Positions 36,865 to 49,000 of a stretch of DNA of 64,000 nucleotides are shown here, piece by piece. Made by a program: the position numbers and the translations under genes. Source of the DNA: Larus michahellis. Its lineage: Eukaryota; Chordata; Aves; Charadriiformes; Laridae. The stretch spans positions 6,611,016 through 6,675,015 of the forward strand of contig NC_133901.1 in assembly GCF_964199755.1 (NCBI RefSeq). Reading direction: 5' to 3'. The notes beneath the pieces were generated by a model. The model had not been told where the DNA came from, ran no database searches, and was given only the letters and a program-made list of their open reading frames with translations. The number at the start of each line of letters is the position of its first letter. Within the stretch, counting starts at the first letter, position 1.

Positions 36865-38399
36865 GTGAGTGACCACAGTGCTGCGGATGAGGGGAGACCC
36901 AAGCAAAACTCGGTGCAAATAACGTTTAATGGACTGAGATAGACAGTGTTTGGGTAATAAACATATCCATTTACCAAATCTACAAAAAGTAGGTCAGTGG
37001 TTAATTGGGGAATTCAGAGGCCTGCCAAGTCTTGCAGTCCTTCCGTGAATCTCCTCCGCTCCCTCCAGTGCCAGCCACAGCCAAGGTGGTATCTCAGACA
37101 GTTTCCTTGACCGGCCACTTTGCTGTGTTCAGAGCCAGCGGTTGATGCCAGGAGGTTAATTCACCCGGATGCCTCCCAGCTGCTGCCTCTATTCCCTGGC
37201 CCATCCACAATAAAGCAGGAGCTTTCAGGCTGATGGAGAGGATCTTCCTCTGTCCTCTGGAGTGGTTTTCTTATTCTGTATTTCTTCTCAGACTAATTCC
37301 TCACTTATTTCTCTGCCTCTTGCCCTCTTCTGAAGTGGTTTGGTATTTATCCCTGACTTTACCAGGCAGTTTGGACTTTTCTGGGTCTGAAAAATATAAC
37401 CAATTACTTTGTGCCAATTGCTGTATGTCTAGCAGGAGGGCAAATATTAATAATTGCAAGCAAGCCATATTTTTTTGGCCTTTCTTAATCCAAAGTTGAT
37501 CCAAACCATAGAGTTTTTTGTCATGGCTTAGAGAAATCTGGTCTTGATGCCAGCTGGAAAGAGCAATATTGGAGGACCTCTCCGTTTTCCACTTCTGAAT
37601 ATATCTGAGGGTATTAGAAATGGCAAGTACTCCCAAGGAACAAGTAAAACTAAATAAAATAGAAAAGAACCTTGGCGATCATTCACAAAAACAAAAAAAA
37701 AACCCAAAACCAAAAAACCCCAGTGCCATATCTAATTTCACTAAAGGGGAAGTGTACAGAACAGTGATTAAACTGCAAAAGAAACATGCTTAATAAAATT
37801 GAAGACACTGTACAGTATTTTGACACAATTGCAAGAACAAATGAGACAAGGCATCTTGCTACATCTAAAATATTAATTACAAAATATCACGACGGGGTAA
37901 CTTTTAAATTAGATTATGCCTTAAAGGCTGTAGTATAGGAAATTACAAGATAATAACTTTGGGGAGTTTATTTTTATTTTTTTTTAATTATTAAGGTAAC
38001 AAAAACATTGAAAGTAAAAGGTCAATACAAGGTGAGATGGCTGCTGGGGTAGGTGAGCTACAAGACTCTTCAAAAGCTCAGAGCTCTAGCACTAGCAGCC
38101 TACCTCTGCCGGACAATGCCAAAGGAAAACAAATATGATTAGGCGCTCTTGACTATCAGTCTTACAATACGCCCAGGTAAGCGCTCCCTACCCCTACTGG
38201 TACCCACAAGCAAGGATGCTCAAGCAAGGGGCGGAGGCAGGAGGAGTTAACAGTTACAATTCTCCATCTACGGAGGTTGGAGGGGTTTTGCACCTTGCTA
38301 ACTTCAGCTCTGTTGGCCTGAGCAACTATGCAGAGTAAAAGATCCTCTAGGTAAGTATGTACCTAAAGAAGTGTAATGTCAGCTCAGAGACACAGGCCA
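36865..38399. other. Unique non-coding sequence
   Basis: The 36.9-37.25 kb part is GC-moderate with an AATAAA word near 37210. Frames of 88 codons plus and 111 codons minus overlap at 37233-37636 and have no domain. An A-rich/AC-rich tract lies at 37687-37721. A strong donor-like CTCTAG with GTAAGTATG is at 38345-38359. Confidence 0.45.
37687..37721. repeat. A/C-rich low-complexity tract
   Basis: A-runs separated by CCC and CCCC blocks. It is the complement version of the GT-rich tracts. Confidence 0.55.
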
Positions 38400-39115
38400 T
38401 CAGGATGAAGAATAGTGATTAACGTCCAGATCCGAATGAACACCTGCAGTATTTGATGAACGATGGGCCAGCTGGAGTAAAGTATCATTGATGTATTTTA
38501 CAATAACAATTTTCATATTGATTAAAACCCATAATTTAGATTTCCTCAGGTTTGCTCTGAGCTGTTGTATTGATACCTGGCAGCCTTTAAACTGTGGATG
38601 CAGGAAAATTACTTGTACTGTCAATAGCTGTTTACCTGTATTAAAATAATTAGCAATCAGAGTGTACTCCACGCCCTTGCACGCAGGGAGTCTAATTAAC
38701 TTTCTCCTTTGGATTTACACATCTACTAACAGATAACTGGAAAGCCATCCCATGGCCTCCATCATGGGAATGTGTCTGTCTTTATTTTGGAAAGGCAAAT
38801 ACCAGTTCAAACAAGGACACGCTTTATGCCAGAGGTTTGTCATTGTATCTTTTCAGTGCATCGTACCGTTGTGGTGCCTTATTCAACACAGAGCGTTACT
38901 CAACATATTACACTGGGTGATGCACTGCAACGACAGAGTGTTAATCTCCATTAAATATTTAAAAGACACACAGCTATTTTCATCTGGGGAAGCTGCCGCT
39001 GATTCATCTGCGGCCCTTCCCAGCTGAGGCGAAGTGGCAGCCATACCTCCCAAGCTATTACAAATTACCAGACGGCAATCCTTCAGTTCAACCACCAGCA
39101 GCAGAAGCTGGAAAG
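38400..39115. promoter_or_regulatory. Candidate conserved non-coding block
   Basis: The sequence mixes ATTA/TAAT homeobox cores (ATTGATTAAA-type near 38517, AATTAGCAATCA near 38647, TCTAATTAAC near 38690) with evenly spread moderate-complexity sequence free of low-complexity tracts. Three frames overlap at 38752-39095 on both strands with no domain. No gene was identified. The classification is by texture only; cross-species alignment is needed. Confidence 0.2.
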
Positions 39116-42100
39116 TAAAATTGCTTCATGAAATGATGAAGTCCAGTGCTCTTTTTTTTGCTACTTAATACATTACTAAAATGAAATAGCACAACTTTCC
39201 TATTATTTGCAGATGATTGTCAGAGATTTAAGTACGCTGGGCACCATTATGATCTCAGACATTATTTTACTCTGAAAATACATCAACACGCTTCCGTCTT
39301 TCTGTGGGTGGGAGGTGTTCAACTAATTCTGTAGCAGTTTGTGCTCATCTGCTTGGCGGTTTGGGTAAGCTAGTGTCCTCCTGCAGACAGCAGAGCCAGG
39401 GTTACAATTGGGCCTTGAAGGCTGAGAATAAGAAAATGTCATCCGTGGCAATGATCTGGCGATACCTCTTTGGAAGATACAGAAGAAAAAGGTGCCCATA
39501 GTAATATAATTTCCATCAAGCTTTATTTTGAACAGCCGTGCAGATGGGGCATGGCCTCTTAATGGGGTCACATAGTGCTGCAAAGGCATCGCAAGCCGGC
39601 AGGCTCGAGTGGGTTGCCAAGAAATGTTGGTTTCATCTGTCCCCCAATGGGCACCTTTTCCCGCAGATGGTTACTGAAACTTTTCTGATCGCATTGAATT
39701 CGTACTCACATAGCCTTTAATAATGGTGCTTTTCACTGAGAAAATGGTTGCACTCTTTCTATATTAATCTTAATAACGGCAACACGAATAAAAGGAAGAG
39801 AGGGAAGAGGATGATGAGATAAAGCTCAAGGAGGATGGTGCCGGGGCTCATGACTGGACCGATGGAGTGACATTTACATGTTCTATTGTTTGGGGTTTTT
39901 TTAAGAAAGATGCATTTAAACTTTAGAAATGCAGACTCTTCTCGTGCTTTTACATTGGGCAAGGCACATTAACCATGGTGGCAACAGACCACAAGATCCA
40001 TGCAAAGTTGGGAACTGTAGGGTAAGGCAAAAAAAGTAGCAGCTAAACCCCAAGGAAACAGGTAACCTGAAGGGACCGAGTCCACGAGGAATTATGGATT
40101 CCCTGACGCACATAAAACAAGACCATGAGTGAATATAGAAAAAGGGAGGGTAAAAACCAAGTCTGGAAACAAAAAAGCTCACAGAAAATAAAAATGGAAA
40201 AGCTTTTATTATCTTAATTGGGAAAGCTTATGAGAAATGATGAAAAATGTTACCATGAATAACATCTGAATACCATATAAATTGGTAAAAATGTTCGATG
40301 GGTGACACCAATTATATTGAAGAGATACCATTTTCTTAATCAGAAATAGAAGAAAGCAAGCAAAACAGTGAATTTATGTTACAGATCTGAGCACTCAGAC
40401 ATTCTCATGCAGTTATAAATAGGCTGTTTAAATAGGGTAGTTTGTGGGACACGTAATTCCAGCTGACATGAAGAACTGTGGAAAAGCGAGAGGAAACCTG
40501 TCTGCGCGGTGCTTGTTAGAGTAACAGCTTGTGACTGCACTCAGAAACAATTCTCCTAAAGACCCAGTCTCCTCCTGTTACTGAGAGCACAGCGATGGAT
40601 TTTTGACTATGACGGGGAGTGCCAGAGGTGATTACACATAATGGTAAGCAAATATTAATCCACTGTCACAATAAATTTAAGTGTAAAGAATGTGAGAAAG
40701 AGTATGAGATAATACCTAGTGCAGATGAAGCACGGCAAATATTTTTTCAAACATTATTTTTAAAAGTATGAAAAATAAAATACCCCGGAGCATCCTAATT
40801 TGTTTGTTTTTTTAAAAAATCATAGAAATCCTATATTTTAACTTCCTCTTGTGGGAAGACAAAGATCCTATTCTGGGCTGTGCCAACGCTGAACTGAGCA
40901 AATACTCCATGATAAATAATCATTAGCTTCGGCATAACACTAGCATAGCTACATGGCTTTTGGTTGCCTTCACTCATGGGCCAAGTCCTGTGAGAATACG
41001 CCGTACTTCTAAATACAACACACAAACATTCCCAGAGACGTCGAGCACCTTGTACTATTGTTTAATACGTTAGTGAAGGTGTAACATCTTTCAGCCTCTA
41101 CAACTTACATTGGTAGGTGAATATCTGTTTTTCCCACCCCTCCATAGGAGCGAAACGCATGTCATTATGGATTTGTAGAACCTCTCGCCTAAATTTTGCC
41201 TGTGCTTACATACTGCCTATAGCAATGCAGCTTGCAGGTGCTGCTGTAATACCCAAACTGAATAAATAGGAGAATAATGGTATTAAGAATCAAGGACTTT
41301 CACTTCTGATTTACATCATATTTTAATCGTAGTCGTTTTCCTATGCAAATGCTACTGCTGGGAAGAGACTTGTGGGAAAACCCAGAAAAATTCATGCTAT
41401 TAATTTTAGCTTTGTAGGCATTCCCAGCCATGAAAGTAATAAGGAAACGTATTTTGTTCATAAACCAATAACCATATGTGTACTTCTACATACATTTTTA
41501 AAACTTTCAGGAAAACGCAAAACTTACTATTATTTAGAAATGTGGAAAAGAAAACATGGGAGTTTTGTCTCAGAGGCAAGGAAAGCTGAGCTTGTAAGCT
41601 TGAATGGATGGCCTGGCGCTTAGCAAGCTGGCTGGTACGTCCTCTCTGGGGTCAGCTGTGGGACCAGGCGTGCTCTGCACCGGGAATGCTGGAAACGCGG
41701 GTTGTGGGACACCAGTCAAGAGATTTTGTGGAGCTGATCAAGCAGATGCCCTGAAGTAAAGCCAGAGGGTGAGGGTAAGAAAATGCTGCTAAGGAGAGCT
41801 GCTGGGGGCTGGAGCACGGTGTGGGTGGGGTGGTCAGAGCATCTTGTGCTCTGAGAGGGTGAAAGGAAAGGAAGGTTTATGCTGAGATACGGGGCTACAA
41901 GGGAAGGCACTGATTCTTTCTGTGGCTCTGAAAATTTACTAAGGACTGAAAATATAGCTTCACTTCTTTCTTCAAAGCCTCCGCTTTGGGTCTTTTCATA
42001 TCTATTACAAAGCCTGCTTCAAACTTCTGTTTTCTTTCCCTGTAGCAGCTATTTGCAGTCTGCATGGCTAAGCTGATCCTTCTGCTTTACTTCACCACGC

Positions 42101-43119
42101 CACTAATTTTCAGGGAAATGAAAAGCAGAGACTGACAAATAAGTTCTTAATAATAATGGTCTTGACCTTATGAGGCGTAGAGTGTTTAAGATAAATTCAG
42201 CTGTATTACTTGGCTGAGTAAGGAGTGGGCAAAGTTACAGATGGGTATAACTTATCAGAGTTTAACCAGCACTTGATTTGAAAATTTACTGGAAGATATA
42301 ACCTAAATTAGCACAGGGCTAACCTGTCTCCTGGAAATAAGCTAAACGCAAGCAGCAGGTAGCATTGGAGCCTGTTGTGCTGGGAGATTTCCCATGAGGC
42401 ACGGCAGGCTTGAATTTAAACCTGTGCATTTCACGACTCTTCTAGAGAGTGGGAGTAAATGTCAGCTTGTTGAATTTCTAGCCTGATATTAAACCAGAGA
42501 ACTCCTGCCCAAAACCAGGGACTTAATATAAGAGAGCCAGGGAGATCAGACATATGGGAAGAAAACACAAAATGACACCTTTCTGATATGAACAATTCAC
42601 AACACGCTCTGAATGGGCGGTAGGAACCTGAGGAAGAATAGTGCTGAGAGCGTGACTCAGAGAAACCTAATCTGCAAAGTGGTTTAAAAAAATAATCCCA
42701 ATACTACCCCCAAAGCCCTTGTTTGCAAAGGACATGAGAGCAGTGAACAGAGAGAAAAACATTTTCTCTCTAGAGCATCAGCCTCAGCTGCTTCTCAATA
42801 TAGTGGTGTTTTCTAGGCGTAACAAGATAAAAAATGACTTGTTCTGAGGGTGTCCTGAGAAGGCAGAGTTCAGAAAAAAGGGGCTTGAAAAGCCTCTCAG
42901 AAAAGACAAAAGGAGATCAGTTGCTTCCTCTGCCTCTCTTCTTTGTATACAAGTCCAGAGCTGAGGCTGGAATCCGGATTTCTGGTACTGACAATGCACA
43001 ACCATCGCCAAGTTACGTACCGCGTCCCCCTGGCCATTGAACAGAAGAAACTGAAAAAGTCGTATTTGAGCTTCTCTTTAATTACCAAGTACATCACGTA
43101 TAGGAAGTGTTCGAAGGAG
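39116..43119. other. Unique non-coding sequence
   Basis: Four kilobases without a recognisable gene or repeat. Notable only: a GC-richer part at 41620-41870 with a G-rich run (41804-41833) and a perfect hairpin (41834-41854). Frames of 60-91 codons on both strands have no domains. Confidence 0.5.
41834..41854. other. Perfect 8-bp hairpin beside a G-rich run
   Basis: TCAGAGCA (41834-41841), loop TCTTG, then TGCTCTGA (41847-41854). Immediately to its left G-runs of 5, 3 and 4 occur within 30 bases (about 41804-41830). The function is unknown. Confidence 0.55.
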
Positions 43120-43174
43120 TAAAGAAATAGATTATATAGGTCTTTCCCAACTATATGCTCTTTTTTTTTTTTTT
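43120..43174 (+). repeat. Possible very old CR1 3' scrap and T14
   Basis: AGATTATATAGGTCTTTCCC followed by AACTATATG resembles the CR1 ending 'agatgatctataggtccc', 'ttccaac', 'tctatg'. A run of 14 T (43161-43174) follows. The match is about 30 bases, so the assignment is weak. Confidence 0.25.
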
Positions 43175-43239
43175 AACTGCTGAAATCAACTTTTATTTTC
43201 CTTATCAACAAGGCCCCTCCTGACTGTAATGACAACAAG
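43175..43239. other. Short unique spacer
   Basis: AT-rich spacer with no recognised signal. Confidence 0.4.
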
Positions 43240-43560
43240 AGAAACAGAAGAATCTTATAAAAGCACTTGGAAAGTTGCTTGCTGATTCATGCGACAACAA
43301 TTGGTGCCTGAAATGGAGCTAATTAATATTCTCATTATGATAATCACCTTCAGCATTTCCCTTTATTTTTCCAGGCTCTTTCCTTCGCTATCTGTCTCTG
43401 AGATAAGAAAATTATTATCAGTGTATCAGCCCAGATACATTTCAGGGGAAGAATGGCAAGAATTAATTCTGGTCTATCTGAGGAGAGTACAATTAGGAAG
43501 CCTTCATGATGAGACTAAATCTCCAGATCATTGAATCAGATATCCTCAATTCAGACTGAT
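43240..43560. promoter_or_regulatory. Candidate regulatory block with GATA and homeobox words
   Basis: AGATAAGA, an exact GATA-factor consensus, lies at about 43400, with the reverse-type TTATCAG 15 bases later. CTAATTAATATTC lies near 43319 and GCAACAATTGG-type words nearby. An 81-codon frame (43289-43534 plus) spans the block but its sequence shows no domain. A regulatory reading is inference. Confidence 0.18.
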
Positions 43561-45662
43561 CTGAAAACCTAATACTCCATTCGCTTTCCAAAACGCACTT
43601 AGAAATAATCACCACTGAGAGGGGGAGGAGGGAGGGAGATGGTACCTGTAAATGGTCTCAGACAAAGCAATCGTTTCATAATCATAGAAGCTTGTTTGCA
43701 GAGTTAAAGCTGAAATATATTTTTGCCTTCCTGTAGATATTAATTTTATTAGTATGGTGCAACACTTCTGACACCTTATGCTAAAATTCGTATCTTTTGG
43801 AAGTTATCTTTGACCTCTCATTTTTCACACTTATTTTCTGTGCTCCTTAGACCTATGATCTGATAGCTCTGAAAGAATGATTATAATAGATGATACTGCC
43901 TGATTTTCTTTCACTGGAAACTCATTTGGGTAGCATTATCCGAGCTTTGACACATCGATGGCTTGTCATGTATTTTGTAAAGAATTCAGGGGGGCGAAAA
44001 AAAGCAACTTCAGATTTGATTAATGCTTTCCCCAAATACAAATGAGTGTTACTCTGACTTCCAACTTGTCTTTGGTTCTTGAAAATTGGATTAATTTTTT
44101 GTTCCCTGGCCTCTGGAGATCATGACTGTAATTAATGAATACAAAGCATTAAAACATCCCACTATCCAACATTTGGGAAGTGAGGGGAAAACAAGCAAAA
44201 AAAAAAAAACCCAGCCAGACTTTCCACCTGTGTCAAGGAATGGGAGTGCAATTTCAAAGGAGATAGTTGTATCTTAGTGTCCTTTCCCTTCCCGGTCACT
44301 TCTTAACTTACCTTTGGAAAAAATGACCATGGAATAATTCCATCTGCGGTGCTTGGAGTGTTCTTTAGGACCTTTTAAACACAAGTCATTTCTGGAGCCA
44401 TGCTTAATTGATAACTCTCAAACTGATGGTTTAGTAGGCTAGAAATTAACCCGGAAGCAAGAGAAAGCTGGTGAAGGCATAGCAGATGAGTGTTTATTTT
44501 TTATATTGCATAGATTTACTTGAAGTCTGATCCTCTGAACTAAAGCTGGAGTGTTTCAGTAAGATCTGTCAGATGAGGGCTTGCTGCCATGAGATGCCAC
44601 CAGAGCTGCCTGAATATCTGCTGAATAAAGTCCCAAGCCTGATATGTATTAAAATAAAACAAAACAACCCTCACACACGTTTGACTTAATAGACTCCAGT
44701 GAGAACTCATCACCGCACCACGGCCTTTCTTTTCTGCAAGTGACAGCCAGCTTTGTGCCTCCCATTCCTTGTATGGTTTCGCAGTTTATGTCCTCTTGTT
44801 TAGCTTCAAGTTCCAGATTCAGGCAACCCCCAAAACGCCACAAGCAGCTCACAGGCCCTGCTGGGCTTTCTCAGGTGATTCCACTAAGGAACTTAAAAAA
44901 TTTTCCTGGCTTTCAAGCAGCAAACCAGAAACGCACTCGTTCATTAGTTGCTGGTGAAACTGTCGGCTCCAAAACAGGGAGGAAAAAGAAAGAATCCACA
45001 CAGCAAATGCTATGGCAAAACCTTCACGTGTGCTCTGCACACTTGAATTCTAGAGGCAGAATTAAAGAAGTTTTGCTGTTATAAGACCGTGAGCCTATCT
45101 TCATCTTTGCCATTAGGATCTCCTTTCAATTAATCTGTTTGCCTGTTATAATCTTCAAGTTCGTACCAGAATTTAAAATGTTTTGAGGCATGAATAACCT
45201 TTTCTGCAACTGACAAGCTGTAGAAAAATTGTTAGAATGGTGTTTTTACGTAACCTAGCACAGGATTTATGTCTATGATCAAATACGCCCATATGAAGTT
45301 TCCTTTCATCTCCCAACCCAAAGTCTGGATTATTTTAACAAGATGTTACCTCTTAAATTATGTAAGGCAGAGACTTCTTAAATAATGGGAAGTAGAGTCT
45401 TTTCGAGGATGCTATATTGCACGATGAAGGCTTTTCTATCATTTCATAAAACTGGTCACCGGTTTGCAGTTCAAAGAAGAAAATATATGATCTGGGTACT
45501 CAAAAGGAGTGGAAGAAAACTTTATTGCCAAACTGACTGTTTTTTAATGATGTAAGCCTTTAGTAATCTTCTTTTTTTTTTTTTCCTGTGCTTTTTTTAG
45601 TGAAACATTTGAATGACATGAACTTCAGGAATTATTTTTTTTTTACCTGTATAGACTAAAAC
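43561..45662. other. Unique non-coding sequence
   Basis: Contains a purine tract with G-runs (43621-43636, three runs of three or more) and A- or T-runs near 44198 and 45572. A 114-codon frame at 44740-45084 plus overlaps a 63-codon minus frame and shows no domain. No gene was recognised. Confidence 0.5.
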
Positions 45663-45733
45663 TAGCACTAATTTTAGCACTATTCTTAACAGTACATTTA
45701 CTAAAATACAATCTTAACAATACATTTATTAAA
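45663..45733. repeat. Small imperfect tandem duplication
   Basis: TAGCACTA occurs twice 12 bp apart (45663 and 45675). TCTTAACAGTACATTTACTA and TCTTAACAATACATTTATTA (from about 45684 and 45712) are copies at a 28-bp period with two mismatches. It is a local duplication, not a recognised family. Confidence 0.6.
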
Positions 45734-46006
45734 GGATAAAATTTTTAAAACAATGTGTAAATATCTAAGTAACTATTTAAGCAAATGTATTTACTATAGG
45801 ACTGGCAAGAAAAAGGGGCAGAGGGAGTGGCTGGCCAAGCTCACATAGCCCGTTAAGTCCAAATGCAAATTTCATGCTTTATCTGTGGGTAAATGCCGCT
45901 TAAGGCAAATGTACCATCCAAAGGGAATCTCCCTACAGTATGATGCGATGATTACGTCATTAAGGATCTCACTAACTAGCTGTTTTTGTTCCTGCTGCTG
46001 GGACAG
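45734..46006. other. Unique sequence leading into a splice-acceptor-like site
   Basis: Contains GATTACGTCAT (about 45950, ATF/CREB-like). It ends with the series CACTAAC, a pyrimidine-rich CTGTTTTTGTTCCTGCTGCT, and GGGACAG at 46006, which is good branch-point, tract and acceptor grammar. Confidence 0.45.
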
Positions 46007-46084
46007 CTCGTGGATGGATTAAGCACCCGTCTAGATCTGCTTCGTGGTGTCGCAGCGGTGGGAAACCTGCCAGGATGCTCCGTG
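46007..46084 (+). other. Candidate 78-base exon of unknown transcript
   Basis: The left border has a CTAAC branch-point word about 30 bases upstream, a T/C-rich tract and CAG; the right border is CCGTG then GTAAGTG. The length is a multiple of three (26 codons). Frame one is open across the whole interval and into the donor; frame three is also open. Frame two has a stop. CpG density is high (seven in 78 bases) in an otherwise AT-rich neighbourhood. The peptide shows no known motif, and no second exon can be linked by sequence alone. It could be a cassette exon, a lncRNA exon or chance. Confidence 0.25.
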
Positions 46085-49000
46085 GTAAGTGTGTAATGGA
46101 TGGGGAATAGAAGTGCTACATGTGCAATCCACCTAATTCACAGGGAATAGAATAGACAAGAGAAAAAGAAAAAAAAAAGTCTTCTGAGGTGCTTCAAAAC
46201 ATAATAATGAAGTTGTTGAAGGACAAGTTTCCTGATAAGTTTCTGTACAACCGAGTCATAGCCTTCCACTCTGAACATGACTTTCGTTCTTTGAATTTAC
46301 TGAGAATGTGCGCTGAACTAAAGGAGTTATTCAGATCCTTAATAAAAGTAATTCCTTTTCTCTCTTTTTATTGTATGGATTATTTATCTGCTGTCATCAG
46401 TGTTGATGGGAAGTGGTCTAGTTTTTAAAAGACTTTTGGTTGCTCTGCCTATTTTTAATTAAATGTTCCCAAAGAAATTTTAAACTTAATTCATCTGGGC
46501 CTATATGAGGGAAAACACCCTATATTCTTCTTAACCTATATGTCACACCCTACAGTCTTCCCTTCCTCCCATGCATACAGCTTACTCCCGAGGGTAACTT
46601 GAATATGCTTTTATCTAGTTTTATCAGACTGTCCCATAACTGAGCACTCTGACTACAACATTTGAGCCTAGACCAAGTTAGCTTTAAGTCAAGTACTTGG
46701 AATAGCAATTTTCCAATATTACTTGTAGTAATTAGTAGCAGCTTTGGGCAGTAAAAGGTGAATATTGTAAGAGACACGTGGTGACTATTAGGAAAAAGAA
46801 AAACATATTTTTAAAGATACTTCTTTTCTTGCTGTGTTGGCTTTCCCCGAGGTATTTGTATGATCAAGCTGTCCTCTGAGAAATGCTTATGATAAGACTG
46901 AATCAGCCCAGAAAGCCTGGTTACAACTGAGCATTTTTGGAACTTTCATGGCATACAGTCTCACTAAGAAATTCACTAAATACAGTAAGATTTAACTTAA
47001 AAGGAGTCTAAGCTCATGAGAACAGAACAAAATAGGATTTAAGACTGTAAGTGCATAATCTACCACAGCAAGGGGGCAGATCCTAAGATTCTTACTCATG
47101 CAATTAACACAAGTGGAAAAAATCTCCCTCCATTCTTCATAGCTCAGCGCATGCACGTATATGACCATGGAAAAAAGAAAATTAAATTAAAATTCTGTAA
47201 CCAGCCAATAAATCTTACATTAGCCTGGTGGGAACGATGACTCTGAGGCCTCAGAGAGCCAGAAAGAAAAAGCTTTAGCATTTTCTATCATTTCCTAACC
47301 CACTTATCTTCCAACCCTCGTTGAGTGTTTCAAAGCCCTTGGGACAACATCGAGAACTTCTCCTGGTTTAGAGAATCATTTTCATCCAATCAAGGAAGAC
47401 AAATTACATGAATGTGATTATCCCAAATGACCAGCGAAGATCCCGTGTAGATCCAAAGTGCTGAACACTATCATGATCAATAAGCAAAACACATTGGAGA
47501 AAGCGAATATCACATAAGCCCAAATAACAAATTTAAAGGACTCAAGATCTGCTCATGAATATTTCATGAACTGAACATGAAGCTGAATTTGACAAATTAT
47601 TATTTTTCCATTTCTGATAATAAGCGTTTTCATTTTAGGTTTCATGAGATTTTTTATCCCTGAACTGTAATAAAGTATTTTTGTATTAAGAAATTTTGTG
47701 GAATTAATTCATTCATAATTCATGAAGAAGAGAAAAAATTACTTGCCTTTGAGTTTCAGAAATAATTTCTGATTTCTTCTAGTAGATAATTTCTTAAAAT
47801 CACCTCTCCGTATCACTGTATCTCTGTCTGGAAACGAAATATAATTGAAACATTGTTATCAAATACGTGATTATGGTGTGAGTGAAAAGAAACATCTTAA
47901 ACTTCCATACTTTAAAAAATTCCTTTTAAATGTACCTGATCTCAGCGTTGTCTTCTGCCCTGCTTGGAGTTCACAGAGCAGGGCCAAGATCTCTCTCCAT
48001 TCCTACTTACTTCAACGTGTTAAAGTGTTAAGTGCTGCTGCCCTTTTTGACCTTAATTTACCAATATTTGAATTCTGGCAGGATTGATCTCTGCTGAGAA
48101 ATATATTTTCTTAGAAACTGGTGTCGTGTTAAGGATGTAACACTCATTCTATATGATTCAGCTTTCAGAAATTCCTGTTTCCTGAGCCTAATGGGAACCA
48201 GAATTCTCCAGGTCTGGCGAGCCATGGATGGTGCTGCTGGATCGTCCTGTTGCTCTACTGCTTCTCAGGGTTGCGTCATAATCCTATTTCTACTTTCCAT
48301 AACTTCCTCCTGATGTTCTGACCCCCAAGAGGGGAAATCCTTTCCATGTGCTCTCCCCAAGCCAAGGATCCTTCTGTTGGATCTAGAAGACCGTGCCCAT
48401 TGCACTCGCAGGATGTAACGCAGCCGAGTCCGTGGCAGCAAATGTTGTTCTTTCTGCATGCATGCAATTTAGTTTATTGCTGCCCCTTCTTTCTTCTGCA
48501 AACTCTATCGTCAACTGCATGTCTTTTCTTTTCAAATCCCAAGATGTGTTTTTTTCTGCTGCTTTTATTATGGAGACCATCTTTCTTTCTTTCTTTTCTT
48601 CCCCCCCCCACTTTAAAAACCAAAAGGGAATATTGACTCCACCTGGCTATCTGTAACTTGGGAGGAAAGTTAGGTAAAACTGGCCTATGAAGTGTTTGCT
48701 TCTGACAACAGACTTGGTCACACTGTCACAGGCAAGATTACAGAGCAGTGATTTGTGTAAAGGGAGAAATACCTTCTACAGTGCTGCTTATGAGTGTCTT
48801 AAAACAAAAGCCATACACTTGAGGGCAATGAATAGTTGTTTTCATCTCAATTTTGTTTTATGCTGTTCCTTGATCTAACATGAAAATCATTACAATTTAT
48901 GAAATAAGGCAGCAGACAAGACCCCAGGGAGTTCTTCGTTATGTAACGCTACATCCAATTCATTATTTTGTGACTCTTTTCCTCAAATAGCTTTCTGAAA

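Noticed and set aside
36865..37230. Moderate-GC stretch with AATAAA as an LTR
   Set aside because: No TG...CA ends, duplicated flanks, primer-binding site or partner LTR could be found.
43621..43642. Purine tract as a G-quadruplex
   Set aside because: Only three runs of three or more G; a fourth needs a GG pair, so stability would be poor.
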